From assembly GCA_902806565.1 (NCBI GenBank), contig CADCXA010000062.1:124001-188000 (forward strand): a stretch of DNA of 64,000 nt, given 5' to 3'. The translations under genes were made by a program, and so were the position numbers. A model generated the notes under the pieces. The model saw nothing but the letters and a program-made list of their open reading frames with translations, did no database searches and was not told the DNA's origin. This DNA comes from Hypoxylon rubiginosum (taxonomy: Eukaryota; Ascomycota; Sordariomycetes; Xylariales; Hypoxylaceae). Positions 40,795 through 50,916 of the stretch are shown here, piece by piece. How positions within the stretch are numbered: the stretch's first letter is position 1; each line of letters starts with the position of its first letter.

Positions 40795-41764
40795 ATATAA
40801 TTGCCAAAAGGTTGTCGTATTTCCTAGGAGCCTCAACGAGGCACCCGCTGGCTAATCATGGCACCCCCTGACTAAATAGGTACCGTTTATATGCAAGAAG
40901 AGTAGTTTTCTATGAAGAATTACTAATCAAAATTTTTATAGACGCGCGACAGCCGACTTTCCGTTCAACTTACAAGTCATTGGGACCTATTCTTATTCCC
41001 ACCTATCAGCCGCAGATATCTACCTGCTGTAAGGCTCGATGCCCAAAGGATGATGTTAGGCTGGTATCTTTCGCCAATCATAAGAACATTGAAACCCTTT
41101 CCACCACTCTTATTCAATACGACAGAATCAGTAATGAGCTGAAAATGATACTGAGGGGTAAGGTGGTCTGCATGAAATCCTCAGGTAGTCATGTAATTTC
41201 TGTACTTGAGTTTTCTAGTTCGCATCTTCTCCCCATTGCTTTATGTTTCATCAGAAGTGCAGTTTGTCAATTTTATATCTATGAGGGAAAATAAAGTCCC
41301 AGCGAAGATGGCCGGGATACATCATGGGGTTCACCGACCAAGTCCGAAGTCACGAACTATAGGCGAATCCGAACCGGCTCGGGGAACCTGGGCTACTCGA
41401 CCCGAATCAGCTTTGCCATTCTATGGCAGTATTATGGGCAACCTAGCTCTACCACCAGATCTTTCCCATCAAGCGACTAGTGGGGACTATGCGATGTAGT
41501 AGTGTTATCCCCTGAGTCCAAAATTTGGCACTAATAAAATCTTAGCAGATCCAGATTAGGACTAAATGAAGGCGCCTGGGCTTACAGTCATACGACAACC
41601 TCTAAGCCCGACAAGTAGGTGGTTCTTATTTCTACTTCATCTGTATCGGACTAATATTTGGCATTGCACCTAGCGCATCATGCTCTCCTTCAGTAGCCCA
41701 ACCGTACGCAGCTGCAGACAACTTCTGTTCGTCTCTCGGACAGACCACCGGCTCGTCTGATGCA
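40795..41764. other. Intergenic region, no gene supported
   Basis: Two overlapping short ORFs (40980-41294 and 41206-41499) have no recognisable domain, signal or splice partner and are not called. The right part is the presumed promoter of the patatin gene. No repeat or RNA was recognised. Confidence 0.4.
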
Positions 41765-44700
41765 ATGGATACATCCCAGACTGATGAGAATGAGCTGAAT
41801 ATGTGTGCAGTTTGCGAGCAACGCTCTGATGTTTGGTTTTGTAGTGTATGTGCTACCAGCTTCTGTGAACAGTGCTGGGGAATGCAATTTCTTCACAGAA
41901 AACCACGAGGAAGGATTCCACATGAGAAAACAAACCCAGATGTCGCTGCTATAGTTCATAATGCCTTGTCGCCACCGGTAGATGCTGAGGTCCGTGAGCG
42001 ACTTTATGAAGCCGACGCATCTACAGCATGGTTTGGTATGACTCCCGTCTAGGAATCGTAAGCTTGATAACTTATCACTAACCTAAATAGGAGTGGAGCG
42101 TCTTGATGACTTTTCGCCCGTTATGTTTCGGGATTACGGACGATTCACTGAGCTGATGACGACTACCGATCCCATGAGAAGGAACCCTAAGTTTCTAGAG
42201 CAGCTGGCAGATATCGGCCGGGACAAGCGAACACCAAGTCTTGTTTCGTTTGTGGGGCAGACTGGTTCCGGTAAAAGTACCTTGATCAAGCTGCTGATAA
42301 ATTTCGCAGTGAGCAGCAAAGAAACATACCAAACGCCCGTAATTGGCCCTCGTGGAGGACACTTGCCGACTTCCGATAACGTTCACCTCTATATGGAACC
42401 CAGGACTGCTGATTCGCAAGGGCCCCTGCTGTATGCCGACTGCGAGGGATTGGAGGGCGGCGAACGTGAACCTCAGAGTGCTTTCTTCAGGAAGAAGCGC
42501 CGGGCGGAGGCTAGCAAAACATCGGATCCGGAATCTCAAATCAGATCAGAAAGAGAATTGAAATGGGCTAACGAGCCTCGTGCCAAAAGTCGAGAGTTTG
42601 CCGTGGTAAACCTTTACCCTCGTCTTCTATACACCTTTTCGGATGTTATAGTGTTTGTACTTCGAAATCCTCGGTGAGTTGCTCTGGACCTACCGTCCAC
42701 GACTCGATATTAACACTCGATGGAAACAGGGTTATTGAACATGTCTTTGAAAGACTTGTACAATGGGCCGCAGCAGCCATGGAGACTTCCTCGAATCAAC
42801 CAGCCCTACCCCACGCGATCATAGCCTTGAACGCAACCGAGCATGGCCTTGAGGGTCACCCATGGGATGTTCTACAGAATACTGAAACAATACTTAATGA
42901 TCTTGCGCAGACCGTCGACAAGAACGAGACATTCAAAAACTGGGCTCAGTCCTGGAAAGAAAGGGGCAAGACTATCGACACGCTACACGACCTGATTCTT
43001 TGCTATTACAGCTCCATTCAGGTACACACACCTATTAGTCTGAATGCGTCGCAAGTAGTCGTTTACTAATACCCCATAGATAATTCGCTTGCCCGCAGAA
43101 GGTCGTCCGAATCTGATGCAAGAGCAAGTCAGGAAGCTCTACGACAGCACTTTGAGAGCATGCACAGCTGCCAGGTGCGCAAGATACCGGGCTAGAATGC
43201 TACTTGATGTGGAAGAACTGCATGGTTATTTGCAAGACGCCTTTAACCACTACTCGACTACGCTTGATTTACCCTTTGACTTCGTCGAAGCGTCGTTTCG
43301 CAACTCGGCGATCCCAGAAGACTTCGGTGGCAATATTCTGAAGCTCGCTTTAGCGATGATGAAAATCCTGAGATTCGAAGAGAAGGTGGACGGAGGGCGA
43401 ATCCTATACGAACTAAGATGGATGATTGCTTCATGCATCATGCTGGACTCAGCAAGAAACAAGAACAAAGGTATGACACCTGGTTGAGGTAGTTAACGAG
43501 CTAACGATGGATCTAGGTTCGGCCTCTCAAATATTTCCGAAGTATATCAACCACCTCGACGACGCACTCGAGAACTTCTGCAATAACCACTGGCCTTGCG
43601 AATTTGTGAAGCACAAATCGCGTGCTCGCTGTGTCAATGTAAGATCCGGTCACTCCAAAGGCCACCAAAGTGTGGATGGCAAAGTCTTTGCAACCGGAGA
43701 TTGGGTATCCAATTTTACATTCGAGGGATACAGTGCCGTATTCCGTGATTGGGTATACTATAGCCTAGAAGGCCTGCTTCAGGAACTCGCGGCCCGTTCT
43801 CAGAACACTTCACATACCGAGGAACAAGTTGCTGCTCGTATTCACAAGAACATGGTTCTGGCCAGCATGTTCTCCCATTCTCAATACTCCCATTCCCAAT
43901 ACAACGGTGCACAAATCAGGTCACACGGCTACATGGTCAGCCATAGGGCATGTTTCTGTTGTTTATTCGGACAGGCGGAACATTTCTTACCTTGTGGCCA
44001 CGTTTTGTGCAGTGCCTGCGTAAGAACATATGGCAACCCCCGGGAGTCTAACAGATTCGAAATCAACGAATGCCCATTCGAGGATGTTACGAGTGGCGGG
44101 TATAATTCTTGGATGGTCCACCTCACCCCAAAATCAGCCGGTATTCGCGTTATAACACTCGACGGGTAAGCGCAAAACGCGAGTTCGTCTCTTTCCCCAA
44201 GTGTAGGCACTGACACTGTGTAGTGGTGGGATTCGTGGCATTGTCGAACTTGAGGTCCTCCAACAGATCCAGTTAGCACTGGGCGGTGTTCCAATCCAAT
44301 GTTTTGTAGACCTCATTGTCGGGACAAGGTTGGTAACTTCTGATCTATTAGTTGTCCGTGAACTCAGCTTACAGATATCAGCACTGGCGGCCTCGTGGCG
44401 TTGGGACTGGCGTCAATGAATTGGACAGTTCATGAGTGTATTGACAAGTTTAAAACTCTTTGCGATGAAGCATTCACTCGTCGAAAAGGGAGCAGACTAC
44501 CCGTGGTCAGTTCACTGGTTGAAAATTATCATCATTCAAAATACCAGACCTCATCACTAGAAAGGGCATTCACATCAGCATTCACCAATGAACTTTATCT
44601 GTTTGGGGGCCAGCGTCCGGACCAGCCGAGTGGGTCGCCGGTGAAGGTAGCTGTCACGGCAGCTTCCCTTGATGGTACTGAGGCCTATGTCATCTCTAAC

Positions 44701-46616
44701 TACAATCGTCGCCAGCAGGGTCATAAGCCAGGTAAGTCTTCGTAGGCAATACGCCTCATTGTGTTTCGTGTATAAGAGTATTGACAAAGCGCAAGCCTAT
44801 CACTTCCAACGGCCGGAATCTGATTCTGCGGAATTGAAAATCTGGGAGGCGTAAGTGACACTTTCAAATGAAACCACACCATCTAATACCAGCGAGTCTA
44901 CTAATAACCTTTAAATGACAGAGCCAGGGCTACAACGGCAGCACCTACGTATTTCAAGTCGTTTCATCATAAGGAGTCACAGAAAATTTACATCGACGGT
45001 GCAATCCTCCACAACAATCCAGTTCGTATAGCAGATTCCGAGAGACGGATGATTTGGCCTAGCCATCAGGTCCCAGATCTTGTCCTTTCAATCGGTACGG
45101 GTCCTTCCCCAGTTCCAGAGAGGCGCGAGTCCCGGCACAGAAGGGCTGCTCGAAACGGCATTCTATCTCATGGTCTTCATCTCTACGGTATAATGAGAAA
45201 CAACTTCGAACAAAAGCTCAACTGCGAGAAGACATGGGATGAATACTACGCCGGCATTGCCGGCTCCCTGCCGGAATCGGTCTCTACTTCGAGATTCCAC
45301 CGCATCAACCCAAACGTAGGCGAAATACCAGCCTTAGATGAAAAGGAGAAGATGGAAACCCTGCGAGCGAAGGCTGAACAGGTACTGCGGTCAGACCTCG
45401 ACTCACAGATTAACCAGATTGCGAGGCAGCTCATCGCATCGTCATTTTACTTTGAGCTCCATTCAGCTTCTAACCCAAAGCTGGATGGCACGACGAATAT
45501 CTATGGTACGTTTACGAAATATTGATTCCAGAGACATTGTACTGATAACCATATGCTTCAGGGAAAATCCATTGCCGTCTGATCGACGGTTCACTTGAAG
45601 TACACGAGTTTGGGAAGCACATCCTAACACGGGCTAAGAGAAACGAGAATCTACAGTTTATGGTGTTTCAAGACGGAGACACCAATCCACTAGCAATACT
45701 TCCATTGACATCCAAAACCACAGATTCCATGATACAGAAATGGATGTTCTACATCGATCCACTGAGATTCTCTGTCAAGAACAGGCTCTTGCCAACCCAG
45801 ATTCATCTTTGCTTTGGGCACGTCCAAATGCACCCAATAAGCGGCTTTCCGCGATTAATCATCCCGGACGACGAACGCTCGAATCCTAACTCTGCAATAC
45901 TCAATTATACCCCGAAGACATCATCTCAACGTTACACCCATGGATCTCGACGCCTCAAGAGGTACAATAGCAAATGGAAGGCGCCGGATTTACGAGGAGC
46001 TTCTAGTTTGTCCAACCTCCATGAATACGCCACTAAAAGAGACTGTAAGTTGGGGCACGATTTTATGGAATCGGGGGTAGCCGAGAGCACTAGAAAGCAG
46101 CCACAGCCACCAGCGCAAGCTCGAACGGAGCTCTCCGCGGGGTTGTCGAAGAAACCAAGTGTGAAGCTTGGTATCCGCGAGACTTTCTCGACCCTCATGT
46201 GGCCGCTTCGGACCTTGGAGGAGGAGGAGGCAGAAGAGCCAGGTTCGAGAGACACGGGACCATTGCCTCCAGACTTGGAAGAGTGGTTTCGGGAGTACCG
46301 GAAGATCCAGAACAAGCTTACGGTGCCGGGACCTGCTTCTGGCATACCCCCCGAAGAGCTGGTAGCTGCCCTTCGAAACTACAACATCAAACCGGAAGAG
46401 TACGCGGTCTACGAGCAATGGGTCAACCTGCTCCAACCCGACAAGTGGAGAAGTAAAGGAAAAGGCTATTGGCTTCCCCCGATTGACAGCGGGTCGGACA
46501 ATATCGCCCGCTCGGAAACGCCAGGGAAAGTCCATGAGTTGGATAGTATCGTGGTTGCTGAATTGATGGACACCAGTCTGCCAAGGAAACAAGACTCCTT
46601 ACATGTCGAGGTATGA
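41765..46616 (+). CDS. B-box / P-loop GTPase / RING / patatin phospholipase fusion
   Basis: Ten exons: 41765-42035, 42091-42673, 42730-43021, 43080-43470, 43517-44165, 44224-44328, 44382-44731, 44796-44850, 44922-45505, 45562-46616. They join in frame to 1,444 residues (1,446 if the eighth exon starts at 44790). An N-terminal B-box-like finger has Cys14/17/26/29/34/37 and His44/53. A GTPase-like domain follows, with Walker A GQTGSGKST (146-154), DCEG (207-210, G3-like) and NATE (319-322, G4-like). Next is a RING-like cluster, CFCC...PCGHVLCSAC (658-680) then ECPF, lacking the usual last Cys. The patatin domain carries the oxyanion motif DGGGIRG (728-734), nucleophile Ser764 in GTSTG, and the catalytic Asp924 of IDGA. 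The C-terminus is Pro/Glu-rich. The lipase dyad is intact, so it probably hydrolyses phospholipids, perhaps under nucleotide control. No signal peptide. Its biological role is unknown to me. Confidence 0.88.
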
Positions 46617-46982
46617 TTCTATTAGACTGAATGACCCGGCTTGAATCAGTAGGAGTGCCAGAACTGAGGTACCTAGGCGACCTTGTGTCATGTTATAACA
46701 AGGCATATATGCTGCCGTATCAAGAAAGAAGATTGCCTGAGAATTTGAATTGTAAATGCAAGACAACTGCTAAAGGCCAGATATCTCTTATGTATACACT
46801 TGGGTACTCTTCTACCAAGTATGACTAACCAAGGCCAGGCCTTACCCCTGGACAAGGGCAAGATGAAGGTTTGCGAAGATGCGGAAATACAACATACTAC
46901 GCTACTAAGAACAAGTGTACTAGGTTATGCCTTAAAGCGCCCCCCTTTCCTTTCCTCTCAACTCCCCATTTCCATTAATTTT
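46617..46982. other. Short convergent intergenic region
   Basis: Lies between the 3' ends of the patatin gene (+) and the Kelch gene (-). It contains a GGTACCTAGG motif near 46,670. Nothing else was recognised. Confidence 0.4.
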
Positions 46983-48032
46983 TCAAACCCCGAGTTCGAA
47001 AGCATCGAAAGTGTCCACCGGCCCAGCACCTATATAAACGCCACCTCCCGGGATGTAAATGCGGCCGTGCACCGAAGCAGCCACCGTGCCGTGCCTAGGG
47101 TGCGGCATAGCCGCCAGCTTGAACCAGCAGTCATTCTTCACGTCGTAGACCTCCGTCTCGTTATACACGCCGTTCGACCCGGGGTCCGGATTGCCCTCGC
47201 CGCCAAACGTCGCTATGTACCTCTCGCCGATGACACCCATGGACAGCCCGCCGCGGGCCGTCGGCATCTCGGCGTGGGCCGCCCAGCCACGCGACGGCGC
47301 GTCGAGGTCCAGTGTCCAGGTCGTGTTGCGCACGTTGGGCTGCCCGTGGTCTCGGCCGCCGACGACGAAAAGCTTCCGGCCTATGACTGCACCGCCGACG
47401 TGGTCACGAGGCGCAGGAAGCTTAGGGAGTGTCGTCCATGTCCCAGCCTTGGTATCGTATGCGGTCACTATGTCAAGAGACGTCTGTGCACCGTTTTCGA
47501 AGACCTCCAAGCGTTCCATTCCCCCAGCCAGGTAGACGGTACTCCCGGATATGCCAACGGCAGAAGACCCACGACTCTGCCCATCTGGCATCGGGGCCAG
47601 AGCTGTCCATTCGTCCTTAGCGATGTCGTACACGAGGCAGTCACCTGCTGCATGCCAGATTTTATCAACACCATCGCCCGTGAGCCCGCCGAGTAGGTAG
47701 ATCTTGCCGTTGACCGCGGCGGCGTTGGCATGAGTGAAGGCTTTCGGTATCGGAGTGAGGCTCTTCCAACTTTGCTCTTTAAACGAATAAGCCTGGAACC
47801 TATCCGTCGATGGCACCGCTGGCTGACTGTTATTTGCGTCTGGAGGAATGCCGCCTAGGAGGTAGATGTGGGTGTCCGTGGCAGCAGTACCTTGCTCCTG
47901 AATAGGGGCGCCACCACCAACAGCGGGAAGATTGACCCATCGGAAATTTTTATGTGGACATGGTGGGTGAGCAGGAGATGCCGCTGCTGTGGCAGCTAGG
48001 GATATCGTCATGGACACCGTGAAAAGCTTCAT
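46983..48032 (-). CDS. Secreted Kelch-repeat beta-propeller protein
   Basis: Intronless, 349 residues, starting MKLFTVSMTISLAATAAASPA, a clear signal peptide. The remainder is made of Kelch repeats, recognisable by six double-glycine strands: IYLLGG, IYLLGG, VYLAGG, LFVVGG, YIATFGG and IYIPGG. Each is followed by a conserved Trp such as SWKSL, EWTAL, TWTTL or CWFKL. This forms a six- or seven-bladed propeller outside the cell or in the cell wall. There is no radical-copper Tyr-Cys motif of galactose oxidase, and the length leaves no room for extra domains, so a binding rather than enzymatic role is likelier. It converges on the patatin gene. Confidence 0.88.
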   Translation of the reverse strand: MKLFTVSMTISLAATAAASPAHPPCPHKNFRWVNLPAVGGGAPIQEQGTAATDTHIYLLGGIPPDANNSQPAVPSTDRFQAYSFKEQSWKSLTPIPKAFTHANAAAVNGKIYLLGGLTGDGVDKIWHAAGDCLVYDIAKDEWTALAPMPDGQSRGSSAVGISGSTVYLAGGMERLEVFENGAQTSLDIVTAYDTKAGTWTTLPKLPAPRDHVGGAVIGRKLFVVGGRDHGQPNVRNTTWTLDLDAPSRGWAAHAEMPTARGGLSMGVIGERYIATFGGEGNPDPGSNGVYNETEVYDVKNDCWFKLAAMPHPRHGTVAASVHGRIYIPGGGVYIGAGPVDTFDAFELGV

Positions 48033-48423
48033 TTTCGATCGCTACAAGAGACTCATAACACGCTAGGAGGGATGGATTAGAACCACGAACACTACACATA
48101 GACAGGCTCAACCATTCTTATACACTGAGAGCTTACGCACCATGGCAAACGGCCGCAACATTCGGACGAAAAGGTAGGTGGACTTTTACGTAGGGAAAGG
48201 GGTCATGTCCGTCCCGGAGGAGATGCACATCTTTACGAATTCCCATAGACCGGCTTCCTTTCAGATGTGCTTCTTTCCTCCGGCCGTTCGGACGAACCCG
48301 AACCTTGCCCCTCCCCCCTTTTTCAGGCTAACGGAGGATTCACTACCTCCGAGACCCACTACCCGTGACCCTCCGGGCAATTCCTCCGGGTGAGACGGAC
48401 GAGACGTTTTGACATTTGGTTTC
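48033..48423. other. Upstream region of the Kelch gene
   Basis: Presumed promoter region of the minus-strand Kelch gene, CT-rich around 48,250-48,330. A 71-codon plus-strand ORF at 48178-48393 has no features and is not called. Confidence 0.35.
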
Positions 48424-48709
48424 TTAGCTTCGGCATTTGGTAATTTCTTCCGTTTTCCTGTCCTCGTTTACCGCGTCAACGTTAGAAGAGTCCGACTCAT
48501 GCTCAATTGATTCACTCAGGCCATCCTCTTCCATGAGCGACGTTCGTTGCCCTAAGGCTAGCTTGAGGCTATTCGAAGGACGCACCTGAAGAGGTCGACT
48601 TGTCCTCGCTCAAATCCTGGCCAGTTTCGGGCGAGTCTGGATGTTCAGCTGAGTCGACCAGCATTGATTGAGAAAGAGCTAACCGCGCATCATGCGTCGT
48701 GCTTAGGAT
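48424..48709 (-). pseudogene. Possible decayed acidic/Ser-rich coding remnant
   Basis: On the minus strand an open stretch from 48709 down to 48569 reads STTHDARLALSQSMLVDS, then an acidic Ser/Thr-rich segment (PETGQDLSEDKSTSS) to a TAG at 48569. After a one-base shift the frame continues (LKLALGQRTSLMEEDGLSES, then HESDSSNVDAVNEDRK) to a TAA at 48424. The matching composition on both sides of the stop suggests one coding sequence split by a single-base frameshift. The family is not recognised. Confidence 0.35.
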
Positions 48710-48721
48710 TTAGAATACGAA

Positions 48722-49132
48722 ATGGAAACTAAAAGACTGGGAAACCAAGCGTTGGTTAGAAACCTCGATGTCACAGACCCAAAATATGTGAAAATGGCAC
48801 TGGCCGGGGTCAGGGTCGTTTCATTCGTCAACTTCAAAACGGCGAAGCCGGTAGTCGATAACGCCATGAATTGAAAGGAGGATAGAGTAACGGACTATCG
48901 AGAGAACAATGTCTCATTCTCAGAGGAAGCCATAACTACAGCCGCGCCCACCGCAGCCATTTGAATGCAGGCCACTAACTGCTCGGGCACGGCGAGCGAT
49001 TGCCGTCCAAGGGATATTGAAAGACTGATTGAGGTGTACCTACAGACAAGAAGAGTCATACTAAGCTCTTTCGTTCCGGTCTTCATAGTATGGAAACACC
49101 CGATCATGAGGGAGATTGGCTATCCGCATTAA
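48722..49132 (+). pseudogene. Possible decayed coding sequence of unknown family
   Basis: A single plus-strand frame runs 137 codons from an ATG at 48722 to a TAA at 49130, interrupted only by TGA at 48872 and 48962. The text looks protein-like: METKRLGNQALVRNLD at the start, RENNVSFSEEAITT in the middle, RPRDIERLIEVYLQTRR near the end. The last part faintly recalls a dynamin-family GTPase segment (DIERLIxxYL), which I do not rely on. Two isolated TGA stops fit RIP or drift in an abandoned gene. It lies head-to-head with the remnant at 48424-48709. Confidence 0.35.
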
Positions 49133-49947
49133 TAGGCTCAAAAGTATCATCGTGGGTTACCTATTATGCCGTGTCACAACCCCTCGAAAAAGCAAACTGA
49201 ATACAAGGGAGGTACATGAAAATACGTCTTCTACGATTGGAAATCCATGTCGCAATTCTGGATGCGCGGTGATAAAAAGAAACAACTTCAATAAGTTAAA
49301 TCGGCCCAAGGACGAGAAGCAGGAGGGCCAGAAAGCCAACAAGGCTGTAACTGAACCCATACAGGTAAAAGGGGGAGTTGTCCTTGCCAAGATTTTCGTA
49401 AGAAAGCGAACTTTTATAAGTAGCACAAGTCCTAGAGAGTAATTACGCCCCATATGGCGCACATTGTTGCACTCACTTACCTACCGATAGAAAAAGAAGG
49501 CAACCTACAGATAGGGTGCAGGCTGGGGTCAGGGGCGTCCTACTAAGCGAAATTACGTACGAATGGCCCCCAAACATTGCTCACCGTGACGTAGCCTTGT
49601 CTAGTGGTTATCATAGCCTGACAATGAGGAAATGAGAATTGAGAATTGAGAACTGAGCAAATCAAAAGGAGAAGCCACCTACCAAAGTCGCTAAGACTAA
49701 TACCGTCTTGAGACTCGCCGACAGCGTTGTATGTATATGCCTGCTGAGCTGCGCATTTCGTTCAGCTGCTGGGGCTATAATTACCTATCATGAGTAGGTA
49801 CTTCCTATCAACCGGCGAGGTTGGTTACCGAATTGCTTCTTTCCTCCCCGAAGGTCAGCCCGACAGGGGCTTTCGGTTTGCGTTACATTCGCCTACCATC
49901 CATCAGTGCTTATCTATGTCTCCATTGGCTAGACCCTCAGCGACAGC
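49133..49947. other. Intergenic region without a supported gene
   Basis: Overlapping opposite-strand ORFs of about 100 codons (49116-49442 plus, 49157-49462 minus) have no recognisable feature. A short direct repeat (GAGAATTGAGAATTGAGAACTGAG) lies near 49,632-49,655. Nothing else was seen. Confidence 0.4.
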
Positions 49948-50497
49948 GGACCATAAGACCAAAAACCGCCAACCCCGCCAATTCCAAAAGGTCCGTATTT
50001 TTATTATAGGATACTGTGGTTTTAGCACCGTATTTGCCCTATAATTACAGGGACATGGCCCTGTAATTTAGGCCGTGTTTTTACTCCCTACCCACTGTGG
50101 TGCTAGCACTATATACAGCCCTGTCACTTATTATATACAGCCCTGTCACCCATTTACAGCCCTGTAGCTTATTATATACAGCCTTGTCCTTTTACAGCCC
50201 TGTTATTTTACACCACTGTAATTACAGTGATATACACCTTATAATACGCTGTAAATACAGCGGATAATTTTGAAAATCCGGGTGCTTTATAAGGTATATG
50301 CGCTGTAAATTACAGGGCATAAGCAGTGCTAGCACCACAGTGTCCATGGTATAAATATACGGACCTTTAAGACCTAAATTATAGGGCCATAGCCCTGTAA
50401 TTATAGGGTAAATACGGTGCTAAAACCACAGTATCTAATAATAAAAATACGGACGATTTGGAATTGGCGGGGTTGGCGGTTTTGGGCCTTATGGTCC
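49948..50497. mobile_element. Foldback/MITE-like element, 550 bp with 125-bp terminal inverted repeats
   Basis: The left arm 49948-50072 and right arm 50373-50497 are reverse complements over 125 bp, with about ten mismatches by eye. Both begin GGACCATAAG and share CCGCCAACCCCGCCAATTCC, GATACTGTGGTTTTAGCACC and CCCTATAATTACAGGG. A further inverted block (CACTGTGGTGCTAGCACT) sits just inside. The centre holds about five copies of TACAGCCCTGT and small palindromes such as CACTGTAATTACAGTG. No transposase ORF fits, so it is non-autonomous. A clear target-site duplication was not found; the flanks ACCCTCAGCGAC (left) and ACCCTATCAGCAC (right) are only similar. The superfamily is undetermined. Confidence 0.85.
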
Positions 50498-50916
50498 ACC
50501 CTATCAGCACCGCTCTACACACCCGCACGGCCCCGTACATGAACCTATCAGCAATATATGCAGCTTGCTATCGAGTCCATGCTATGACCCGACTTGCGTG
50601 CATAACGAAGAACTGCACTTTCCAAACCTGCCTTATCATTGGCCAATTATCTGTATGTAGGGTGCCGTCGCTTCGGTGCTGTGGCTAGCTGACGGGCGTA
50701 TAGTGATGATATTGATGGCGCCTCCACACCCCTTTTCGATTCAGCTGAGGCTCTGCGATAAGTGAGCACCATGATATCAGTTTAGCTCTGCTCTCCTCTT
50801 AGATATGACCCCCAACTGTTCGCCTATAAGAGCCTCGTCGTTCTTCTACTTGCTCTAGCGATCCCCTTTCATTCATTCCCATCCCTCAATCAGAAGGTTT
50901 TCTCGCTCGCTTCAAT
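50498..50916. promoter_or_regulatory. Presumed promoter and leader of the CorA-like gene
   Basis: A 419-bp region between the foldback element and the ATG at 50917. A CCTATAAGAG stretch lies about 95 bp upstream, and a pyrimidine-rich leader (TTTCATTCATTCCCATCCC) directly precedes the start, as is common in fungal promoters. The foldback element inserted close enough to affect expression; that effect is inference. Confidence 0.35.

Noticed and set aside
40980..41499. Two ORFs of 104 and 97 codons
   Set aside because: No conserved features, overlapping frames, and no consistent splice joining to the patatin gene.
45932..46592. 137- and 200-codon minus-strand ORFs opposite the last patatin exon
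   Set aside because: The plus frame is continuous with nine spliced exons; the antisense translation is Leu/Arg/Ser-rich noise.
46800..47696. 298-codon plus-strand ORF opposite the Kelch gene
   Set aside because: The minus frame has a signal peptide and six Kelch repeats; the plus frame is its shadow.
49116..49462. Overlapping opposite ORFs of 108 and 101 codons
   Set aside because: Neither shows a domain or splice context; both frames being open suggests chance.
49948..50497. CRISPR-like array from the repeated TACAGCCCTGT units
   Set aside because: The units are short, irregularly spaced and lie within a long inverted repeat in a eukaryotic genome.
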